The translations under genes were made by a program, and so were the position numbers. The notes under the pieces are model-generated. The model did no database searches. It was not told the DNA's origin and saw only the letters and a program-made list of their open reading frames with translations. Source: Frankiales bacterium (GTDB taxonomy: Bacteria; Actinomycetota; Actinomycetes; Mycobacteriales; SCTD01). Taken from it: a stretch of 20,751 nucleotides of DNA. Positions within the stretch are counted from its first letter, which is position 1. Each line of letters opens with the position of its first letter. Shown here piece after piece: positions 15,667 through 20,751 of the stretch. The stretch lies in assembly GCA_025464795.1 (NCBI GenBank), contig JAODNB010000245.1, forward strand, positions 1 to 20,751, given 5' to 3'.

Positions 15667-15759
15667 AAGTCGCTTCCTTCTGCCGTCGGTGCTCGCCACG
15701 AGTCGCAACGATTACGTGCAACAAGTTAACGATATACGGCTGAGCAGGTCAACGGGGCC
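15667..15759. promoter_or_regulatory. AT-richer promoter region upstream of the CoA transferases
   Basis: This 93-base gap follows the mini GntR gene and precedes the CoA transferase pair. Its centre (about 15706-15738) is clearly AT-richer than the surroundings. It contains an imperfect direct repeat, ACGATTACG (15708-15716) and ACGATATACG (15729-15738), starting 21 bases apart (two helical turns), plus a GTTAAC palindrome between them. CGTGCAAC at 15715-15722 resembles sequences in the gaps at 9551 and 16234. No convincing -35/-10 pair could be assigned. Confidence 0.4.
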
Positions 15760-16164
15760 TCAGGCAGCGCGTCGCCGGCGCGCGGGTCGGACCGAGGCGG
15801 CGGCCAGGTCGAGAGCCTCGTGGGCGGCCGCAGCGAGGTGCTCCGCCGACTGCCGGGTGACGCCGGGCTGGCTGAGCAGCAACCACAGGGTGATGGCCTC
15901 GATGGAGGGCTCCCGCCCGGGAACCCGCACCACACCACCGCCGCGCGAGCCACGCTTGATCAGGAGCAGCTGCTGAGCCTCGAGCAGCCGGAGCGCCTCG
16001 CGCAGGGTCGGCCGGGAGACTCCGTACTGCTCCATGAGCTGAGACTCCGACGGGAGCCGGTCGTCCGGAAGCAGCTCGCGGCGCAGGATGCGGCCCCGCA
16101 GGGCGTCGGCCACGAGCTCGGCGGCCTTCGGGACATGTACGGGGGTCAGGGATTCGGAAGCCAT
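15760..16164 (-). CDS. Mini GntR/FadR-like regulator lacking the effector domain
   Basis: A 134-residue protein with a complete winged helix-turn-helix (residues 10-82) very similar to that of the full-length regulator at 2176: both share VPKAAELVA and VSRPTLREA, the latter in the recognition helix region. FadR-family regulators are usually about 220-250 residues. Here only the first helical stretch of the effector domain (about residues 88-125) remains before a basic tail (PARRRRAA) and the stop. None of the FCD metal ligands is present. Only 93 bases separate its stop from the next gene, leaving no room for a frameshifted remainder. It may be a DNA-binding competitor of the full-length protein, a constitutive repressor, or a decaying gene. 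No clear ribosome site is seen; a hairpin lies just upstream. Confidence 0.82.
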   Translation of the reverse strand: MASESLTPVHVPKAAELVADALRGRILRRELLPDDRLPSESQLMEQYGVSRPTLREALRLLEAQQLLLIKRGSRGGGVVRVPGREPSIEAITLWLLLSQPGVTRQSAEHLAAAAHEALDLAAASVRPARRRRAA

Positions 16165-16175
16165 GAGCTGAGGGT

Positions 16176-16196
16176 GCCCGGACGCCGTGTCCGGGC
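16176..16196. promoter_or_regulatory. Perfect 8-bp inverted repeat in the mini-GntR leader
   Basis: GCCCGGAC (16176-16183) and GTCCGGGC (16189-16196) form a perfect 8-base-pair stem with a five-base loop. It ends 11 bases upstream of the mini GntR ATG, in the place where a ribosome site would normally lie. As RNA it would form a very GC-rich hairpin close to the start codon; as DNA it could be an operator. Both readings are inference. Confidence 0.5.
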
Positions 16197-16220
16197 TGTC
16201 TCCATCAGGTGACGGATCAG

Positions 16221-16240
16221 TTGCAGTGCATCAAGTGCAA
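16221..16240. promoter_or_regulatory. Palindromic operator-like site between divergent GntR and ACAD3 genes
   Basis: TTGCAGTGCATCAAGTGCAA is an imperfect 20-base palindrome: the outer five bases of each arm (TTGCA/TGCAA) pair perfectly, and 7 of 10 positions pair overall. It also contains a direct repeat of AGTGCA (16225 and 16234). It sits 38 bases upstream of the ACAD3 start and 56 bases upstream of the mini GntR start, in the shared promoter region. It differs from the TNGTNNNACNA sites elsewhere and may be bound by another protein or by the mini GntR. Confidence 0.45.
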
Positions 16241-16278
16241 TCCTGTACCCTTCTTGAACGTTCTCCGGAGGGACCGGT

Positions 16279-17418
16279 ATGAAGGCAGGGCCACGCTTCG
16301 TCACCACAGACCTGCGTCCGCTGGAGCTGGCCCTCCAGAGCGAGGTCCGGGCGTTCCTCGCCGAGGAGCTCCCGCGTGGCAGCTACCGACCGGGGCTCGG
16401 CTTCATGGCCGAGGCCGACAAGGCCTTCTCGCGCAAGCTCGGCGCGCGCGGGTGGCTCGGCATGGCCCTTCCCAAGGCCTACGGCGGCGGCGAGCGCAGT
16501 GCGGTGGAGCGCTTCATCGTGACCGAGGAGCTGCTCGCCTGGGGCGCTCCGGTCGGACACCACTGGGTCGCTGACCGGCAGAGCGGCTCGACGATCGCTG
16601 CCTTCGGGAGCGAGGCGCAGAAGCAGCGCTTCCTTCCGGGCATCTGCAGCGGCGAGCTCGGGTTCTCGATCGGCATGAGCGAGCCGGGTGCGGGCAGCGA
16701 CCTCGCCGGGCTGCGGACGACCGCCCGCAAGGTCGAGGGCGGCTGGCGGCTGGACGGCACCAAGGTCTGGACGACGGGAGCCCACCGCACCGACTGGATG
16801 ATCACACTGTGCCGCTCCAGCGAGGAGAGCGACCGGCGCCAGGGCATGACGCAGTTCCTCGTGGACATGAGCTCGAGCGGGCTGAAGGTCAACCCGATCC
16901 CCTTCCTCGACGGCACCGCTGACTTCAACGAGGTCGTGCTCGACGACGTCTTCGTCCCCGACGAGCTCGTGCTCGGCGAGGTCGGCCGCGGCTGGTCGCA
17001 GAACACCGCCGAGCTCGCCTTCGAGCGCGGTGGCCCCGACCGCTACCTGTCCACGTACGTGGTCGTGGAGCAGTGGCTGCGTGAGACCGCGGACCTCGAC
17101 GACGAGGCGCTGCGGCTGCTGGGACGGCTGACCGCGTGCTGGTGGGGCCTGCGTCAGCTGTCGCTGGCGTCGGCGCGGACGATCGACGAAGGCAGGTCGC
17201 CCGTCGTGGAGGCCGCGCTGGTCAAGGAGCTGGGCACCCGCTTCGAGCAGGACGTGCTCGAGGCGCTGCAGCACCTCGTCGACGTGGAGCCGTCGCCGCA
17301 GTCGACCTCGCTGTTCGAGCGGCTGTTGTGCGAGGCGATCCTCACCGCGCCGTCGAACACCATCCGCGGCGGCACCGTCGAGGTGCTCCGCTCCGTCGTC
17401 GCAAAGGCGCTGTTATGA
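16279..17418 (+). CDS. Acyl-CoA dehydrogenase, larger subunit type (ACAD3)
   Basis: A 379-residue ACAD-fold flavoprotein with IGMSEPGAGSDLAGL (residues 131-145), TKVWTTGAH (161-169), VPDELVLGEVGRGW (226-239) and the C-terminal IRGGTVEVLRSVVAKALL. The classical catalytic-glutamate position is Arg363 here. Glu249 in LAFERGG matches the alternative base position of isovaleryl- and long-chain-type ACADs and many actinobacterial FadE proteins, so activity is still likely. A GGAGGG ribosome site precedes the ATG. The stop overlaps the ACAD4 start by ATGA, as expected for two subunits of one heterotetramer, comparable with ChsE2-ChsE1 of the cholesterol igr operon. It heads a unit of at least six genes ending in a P450. 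Confidence 0.9.
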   Translation: MKAGPRFVTTDLRPLELALQSEVRAFLAEELPRGSYRPGLGFMAEADKAFSRKLGARGWLGMALPKAYGGGERSAVERFIVTEELLAWGAPVGHHWVADRQSGSTIAAFGSEAQKQRFLPGICSGELGFSIGMSEPGAGSDLAGLRTTARKVEGGWRLDGTKVWTTGAHRTDWMITLCRSSEESDRRQGMTQFLVDMSSSGLKVNPIPFLDGTADFNEVVLDDVFVPDELVLGEVGRGWSQNTAELAFERGGPDRYLSTYVVVEQWLRETADLDDEALRLLGRLTACWWGLRQLSLASARTIDEGRSPVVEAALVKELGTRFEQDVLEALQHLVDVEPSPQSTSLFERLLCEAILTAPSNTIRGGTVEVLRSVVAKALL

Positions 17419-18458
17419 CCACCGACCTCCTCGTCGCGACAGCGGAGGAGCTGTTCGCCGAGCTGTGCAGCCACCAGGCGGTGCAGGACGCCGAGCGGAC
17501 GGGCTGGGCGCCCGCCGCCTGGAGTGCCATCGCCGAGATGGGCCTGCCCTGGATCGGGGTGCCGGAGAGCGCGGGCGGTCAGGGCGGCACGCTGTCCGAG
17601 GCCCTCGCGGTCCTTCGGGTCGCGGGGCGTCACGGGCTCCCGCTCCCGCTCGCGGAGACCGGGCTGCTGGGGAGCTGGCTGCTCGCCTCGGCCGGCCTCG
17701 ACGTGCCCGCCGGTCCGGTCACCGTCGTGCCCGTGGACCACGGACTGCTCTACGACGGACGCACGCTCACGGGAACGGCCACGAGGGTGCCGTGGGCCCG
17801 GTCCGCCGAGCGGGTCGTCGTCCTGCTGCCGGCTGACGGCCGCTTCGCCGTGGCGTCCTTCCCGACCGCCGACCTCCGGGTCGAGCCCCTGACCAACATG
17901 GCCGGCGAGCCGCGGGACACCGTCCACTTCGCCGTCCCGGTCGACGTCGTCGCACCGACCTCCATCGATGCCGAGCAGCTGCGGCTGCGTGGCGCGCTGA
18001 CCCGCGTCGCCCTGATCGCGGGAGCGCTGGAGCGGGTGCGCGACACGACGGTCCAGTACACCGCTGAGCGCGAGCAGTTCGGCAAGCCGCTGAACCGGTT
18101 CCAGGCGATCCAGGAGCACCTGGTCCACGTCGCGCAGCAGGCTGCCCTCGTCGGGGCTGCCTCGGACGTCGCGGGGCGCGAGACCGAGCGCGGTGGCGGA
18201 GCGGTCGAGACGGCCTGCGCGAAGTCGCTCGCCGCCGAGGCCGTCCACGTGTCGACCCGGGCCGGGCACCAGGCGCACGGCGCCATGGGCATGACACAGG
18301 AGTACTCCCTGCACCAGGCCACCCGCCGGCTGTGGTCGTGGCGGCGCGAGTGGGGCGACGGGGCCTTCTGGGACCGCTACCTCGGTCGCCTCGTCGCTGC
18401 CCGGGGGGCGGACGCGCTCTACCCCCTCATCGCCGGTGGCACTGCAGCGCTCGGCTAG
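17415..18458 (+). CDS. Acyl-CoA dehydrogenase, smaller subunit type (ACAD4)
   Basis: A 347-residue ACAD-like protein with LPWIGVPESAGGQGG near the N-terminus, the EREQFGKPLNRFQAIQEH segment that contacts FAD in the family, and QAHGAMGMTQEY towards the end. It lacks both the SEPGAGSD loop and a C-terminal GGT-E block, as expected for the smaller partner subunit of an alpha2-beta2 enzyme. The ATG lies within the stop of ACAD3 (TTATGA), so the two are translationally coupled and very likely form one complex. It is similar in plan to ACAD2 but clearly diverged. The 41 bases after its stop hold no recognisable element and lead to the aldolase gene. Confidence 0.88.
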   Translation: MTTDLLVATAEELFAELCSHQAVQDAERTGWAPAAWSAIAEMGLPWIGVPESAGGQGGTLSEALAVLRVAGRHGLPLPLAETGLLGSWLLASAGLDVPAGPVTVVPVDHGLLYDGRTLTGTATRVPWARSAERVVVLLPADGRFAVASFPTADLRVEPLTNMAGEPRDTVHFAVPVDVVAPTSIDAEQLRLRGALTRVALIAGALERVRDTTVQYTAEREQFGKPLNRFQAIQEHLVHVAQQAALVGAASDVAGRETERGGGAVETACAKSLAAEAVHVSTRAGHQAHGAMGMTQEYSLHQATRRLWSWRREWGDGAFWDRYLGRLVAARGADALYPLIAGGTAALG

Positions 18459-18499
18459 CACACCCGTCCCGGACAGGCACGCTCGTGAAAGCAGGTCGC

Positions 18500-19636
18500 A
18501 TGGCAACCGCGCTCGTGGGCATCGGACGCACCAGCTTCTCCCGACGGTCCGGCCGCACCACCCGGGCCATGGCCGTCGAGGCCTGTCGCGCGGCCCTGGC
18601 GGACGCCGGGATGGCGGTGGCTGACGTCGACGGGATGGTCTGCTTCCAGGTGGGGGACTCGGCCCATCCCGGTGACGTGTCCTACGCCCTGGGCAAGGAC
18701 GAGCTGGCCTGGAGCTACAGCGTCTACGCCGGCGGCAACGTCGTCTCGGACCTCATCGCGCTCGCCTCGGCATCCATCGAGGCCGGGCTCTGCCGGTCCG
18801 TTCTCGTCTACCGCTCCCTCAACGGCCGGTCCGGTCATCGCCTCGGCTCCATGGAAGCGCCGGTCCAGGTCCCGGACGACGCCCAGTTCGACGCCCCCTC
18901 CGGGTTCCTCGTGCCCCCGCAGTGGTTCGCGATGTGGGCCCGTCGGCACATGCACACCTACGGCACCACCTCGCAGGACCTCGGAGCCATCGCGGTCCAG
19001 CAGCGGACCCACGCGATGGCCAACGAGCACGCGATCATGAAGGACCCGCTCACGCTGGACCAGTACCTCCAGGGGCGCTGGATCAACGAGCCGTTCCGGG
19101 TCTTCGACTGCACCTACGAGATCGACGCCGCCGTCGCGGTGCTCGTGACCTCGGAGGCGGTCGCGCAGAGCACCCGCCACAAGCCGGTGTGGCTGGTGGG
19201 CTCGGGGAGCTCCCAGAGCGGCTCGACCTGGACCGCCTGGGACGACCAGACGGCGATGTACTCGCGCACCGCCGCCCCTCGGCTGTGGAACAGCACCGGT
19301 CTGAGGCCGGCAGACATGGACGTGGCGCTGATGTACGACTGCTTCACCTACACCGTCATGGCCACCATGGAGGACTACGGCTTCTGCGGGAAGGGCGAGG
19401 TCGGAGACTTCTACCGGGAGGGCCGGGCCACCTACGGCGGCGACATCGTCGTCAACCCGCACGGCGGGCTGCTGTCGGAGGGCTACGTCCATGGCCTGAA
19501 CCACCACTACGAGGCGGTCCTGCAGCTCCGCGGGGACGCCGGCGTTCGGCAGGTGCCGGACGCGCGGACCGCTCTGGTCACGGCGGGTGGCGGCCCCTAC
19601 GGTGGCGCGGTCGTGTACAGCGCGGACCGGCCGTGA
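18500..19636 (+). CDS. Ltp2-like thiolase-fold retro-aldolase (module 2)
   Basis: A 378-residue thiolase-superfamily protein of the Ltp2 branch. The nucleophile region reads SVYAGGNVV, without a cysteine; NEAF is replaced by MYDCF (Tyr279) and the GHP histidine by Tyr329 (NPHGGLLSEGYVHG). Two tyrosines 50 residues apart, in place of thiolase Asn and His, is the arrangement reported for Ltp2, which cleaves beta-hydroxyacyl-CoA to a ketone or aldehyde plus propionyl-CoA or acetyl-CoA. The ATG at 18500 was chosen for its position after AAAGCAGG; GTG at 18485 is possible. The stop overlaps the DUF35 gene start (GTGA). With ACAD3 and ACAD4 upstream, the order resembles the cholesterol igr operon. 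Of the two copies here, this is the one with a canonical active site. Confidence 0.9.
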   Translation: MATALVGIGRTSFSRRSGRTTRAMAVEACRAALADAGMAVADVDGMVCFQVGDSAHPGDVSYALGKDELAWSYSVYAGGNVVSDLIALASASIEAGLCRSVLVYRSLNGRSGHRLGSMEAPVQVPDDAQFDAPSGFLVPPQWFAMWARRHMHTYGTTSQDLGAIAVQQRTHAMANEHAIMKDPLTLDQYLQGRWINEPFRVFDCTYEIDAAVAVLVTSEAVAQSTRHKPVWLVGSGSSQSGSTWTAWDDQTAMYSRTAAPRLWNSTGLRPADMDVALMYDCFTYTVMATMEDYGFCGKGEVGDFYREGRATYGGDIVVNPHGGLLSEGYVHGLNHHYEAVLQLRGDAGVRQVPDARTALVTAGGGPYGGAVVYSADRP

Positions 19637-20046
19637 GCGACTTCGCTGCCCTCACGCCGCAGCCGCTGCCCGATCCCGACACCCAGGACTTCTGGGACAG
19701 CCTTGGCAAGGGCGAGCTCGGGATCTGCCGCTGCCAGGAGTGCTCGCTGTGGATGCACCCGCCGTTGGAGCGCTGCCGCGCGTGCGCCGGGGCGGTGGCG
19801 ATCGAGTCCGTGTCCGGTGCCGGGACCGTCGTCAGCTTCATCGTCGTGCGCCAGCCCACCGTGCCCGGACGCCTGCCGCCGTACGTCGTGGCCACCGTGG
19901 AGCTGCAGGAGCAGCGCGGCCTGCACCTGGTCGCCGTGCTCCACGCTGAGCCCGACGCCGTGCACGTGGGGGACCGGGTCCAGGCCGAGGTGGTCCCGCT
20001 CCCCGGCGGCGACTTCCGGGTGCCCGAGTTCCGTCCCGCCCCCTGA
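19633..20046 (+). CDS. DUF35 OB-fold/zinc-ribbon protein, aldolase partner (module 2)
   Basis: A 137-residue DUF35 protein starting with GTG inside the stop of the Ltp2-like gene. It has an N-terminal arm (TQDFWDSLGKGEL), a zinc ribbon with Cys34-x2-Cys37 and Cys48-x2-Cys51 (an additional Cys32 lies next to it), and an OB-fold from GAGTVVSFIVV onward. It is expected to bind the aldolase and complete its active site or substrate channel. Here the order is aldolase then DUF35, opposite to module 1. It is not fused to a hydratase domain. The ORF extends upstream in frame only within the aldolase gene, which is ignored. Confidence 0.9.
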   Translation: MSDFAALTPQPLPDPDTQDFWDSLGKGELGICRCQECSLWMHPPLERCRACAGAVAIESVSGAGTVVSFIVVRQPTVPGRLPPYVVATVELQEQRGLHLVAVLHAEPDAVHVGDRVQAEVVPLPGGDFRVPEFRPAP

Positions 20047-20081
20047 CCGTCCTACTGCGAACACCACGAAGGAGACAGCCG

Positions 20082-20429
20082 ATGTCGGGTACCCAGTTCC
20101 TGGTCCTCAGCAACGCGGTGGAGGGCCGCGACGAGGAGTTCAACACCTGGTACGACGAGGTGCACGTGCACGACGTCTGCGCCGTGCCGGGCGTGACGTC
20201 CGCCCGGCGCTACGACCTCGTCCAGTTCACCCCCGAGGTCCCCGAGGGCATGGACGCGGTCGTGCCGCCACCGCCTCCCCACCGCTACCTCGCGGTCTAC
20301 GACCTCGACGGCTCTCCCTCGGAGGTGTTCGACGAGTTCTTCGCCCGCATGGCGGACGGTCGGATGGCGCTCAGCGACAGCCTCGACATGGCGACCGTGC
20401 AGATGTCCTTCTGGAGCCCCCGAGGATGA
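20082..20429 (+). CDS. Small EthD/ABM-like (dimeric alpha/beta barrel) protein
   Basis: A 115-residue protein preceded by a strong GAAGGAGA ribosome site. The N-terminal half (FLVLSNAVEGRDEEFNTWYDEVHVHDVCAVPGVTSARRYDL) has the layout of EthD and other ferredoxin-like dimeric alpha/beta-barrel proteins: a beta strand, then a helix carrying a WY...H motif, then PGV and a second strand. A proline-rich stretch (PPPPPP, residues 62-67) precedes a second half with an aromatic strand (HRYLAVYDL). EthD-type proteins are often found with P450s and monooxygenases, but no reaction can be assigned. Its stop overlaps the P450 start by ATGA, so it is probably made together with it. Confidence 0.8.
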   Translation: MSGTQFLVLSNAVEGRDEEFNTWYDEVHVHDVCAVPGVTSARRYDLVQFTPEVPEGMDAVVPPPPPHRYLAVYDLDGSPSEVFDEFFARMADGRMALSDSLDMATVQMSFWSPRG

Positions 20430-20751
20430 CGGCAGCCGAAAGCTTCCTGCTGGCCGACGCCCCCATGGCCAAGGACCGAGGAGCCGGGTGGCAGTGCGTG
20501 CGCGACGCGGGGGCGGTGATCCAGACTGCCGACGGCAGCTGGCTGCTCACCAGCCCCGAAGCGGTGCAGTTCGCGCACCACCATCCCGAGCTCTTCTCCT
20601 CGGCCCGCGCCTTCGACTCCCTGGGCAGCCCTGTCCCGCTCGTGCCCATCGCCGTCGACCGCCCGGAGCACACCCGCTACCGGCAGCTGCTGGACCCGAT
20701 GCTGGCACCGAAGGTCATCAACGGCATGGAGGACGACCTCCGCGCCCAGGC
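20426..20751 (+). CDS. Cytochrome P450, N-terminal part (3' end outside window)
   Basis: The first 108 residues of a soluble bacterial cytochrome P450. It shows the early beta region (GSWLLTSPEAVQFAHHHPELFSS) and the helix B'-C motif VDRPEHTRYRQLLDPML, with His82 and Arg86 in the position that contacts heme propionate. The heme-binding Cys loop lies beyond the window. Related actinobacterial P450s (CYP125/CYP142-like and others) oxidise alkyl side chains to alcohols or acids before CoA activation, which would suit this cluster, but the subfamily cannot be assigned from this fragment. It starts inside the stop of the preceding small gene. Confidence 0.9.
   Translation, partial: MTAAESFLLADAPMAKDRGAGWQCVRDAGAVIQTADGSWLLTSPEAVQFAHHHPELFSSARAFDSLGSPVPLVPIAVDRPEHTRYRQLLDPMLAPKVINGMEDDLRAQ

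Noticed and set aside
15667..15759. Lost C-terminal half of the mini GntR gene as a frameshifted remnant
   Set aside because: The gap is only 93 bases, AT-richer than coding DNA and promoter-like; it cannot hold the missing 100 or more residues.
1..20751. Mobile elements, CRISPR arrays, tRNA/rRNA, defence or biosynthetic systems
   Set aside because: No transposase, integrase, repeat-spacer pattern, structured RNA gene or carrier-protein/synthase module was seen; every gene fits CoA-dependent catabolism or its regulation.

Overview
The window is a gene-dense, high-GC stretch from an actinobacterium. The evidence is strongly GC-biased third codon positions, frequent GTG starts, an F420-type LLM oxidoreductase, and families typical of actinobacterial CoA-thioester catabolism: split acyl-CoA dehydrogenases, DUF35/Ltp2-type aldolase pairs and FadR-like GntR regulators. 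The genus cannot be fixed from sequence reading alone. I saw no rRNA, tRNA, CRISPR array, insertion sequence or phage gene, and no gene-free stretch longer than about 115 bases. I recognise 22 protein genes plus regulatory sites.

Layout: (1) 1-2079, plus strand: end of a TesB-like thioesterase, an LLM-class oxidoreductase and an SDR, joined by GTGA/ATGA overlaps. (2) 2176-2928, plus: a full-length FadR/GntR regulator with its own promoter and operator. (3) 4927-2938, minus: crotonase and acyl-CoA dehydrogenase (ACAD1). (4) 5009-6645, plus: DUF35 protein and thiolase-like aldolase (module 1). (5) 9493-6656, minus: ACAD2, an MFE-2-type hydroxyacyl-CoA dehydrogenase and another SDR. (6) 9599-13238, plus: true thiolase, acyl-CoA synthetase and a double VOC protein. 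(7) 15666-13240, minus: two abutting CaiB/BaiF CoA transferases. (8) 16164-15760, minus: a mini GntR protein without an effector domain. (9) 16279 to the window end, plus: ACAD3, ACAD4, second thiolase-like aldolase, second DUF35 protein, a small alpha/beta-barrel-like protein and the start of a cytochrome P450.

Together the genes describe a complete CoA-dependent beta-oxidation-type pathway. Activation is by the ligase or by CoA transfer, desaturation by two ACAD sets, hydration by the crotonase, and oxidation by SDRs. Chain cleavage occurs in two ways: Claisen thiolysis by the 9599 thiolase, or retro-aldol cleavage by the two DUF35/Ltp2-like pairs. Unit 9 resembles the mycobacterial cholesterol igr operon (P450, two ACADs, DUF35, Ltp2), but here DUF35 stands alone instead of being fused to a MaoC domain, and no MaoC hydratase is visible. 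The likely substrate is a bulky or alpha-branched acid (steroid, terpenoid or aryl side chain). The substrate is inferred, not shown.

The most interesting features are the duplicated aldolase module with different active-site residues in the two copies, a shared FadR-type operator motif in the GntR1 promoter and two divergent promoters, a regulator reduced to its DNA-binding half, and a crotonase lacking one of the two hydratase glutamates.
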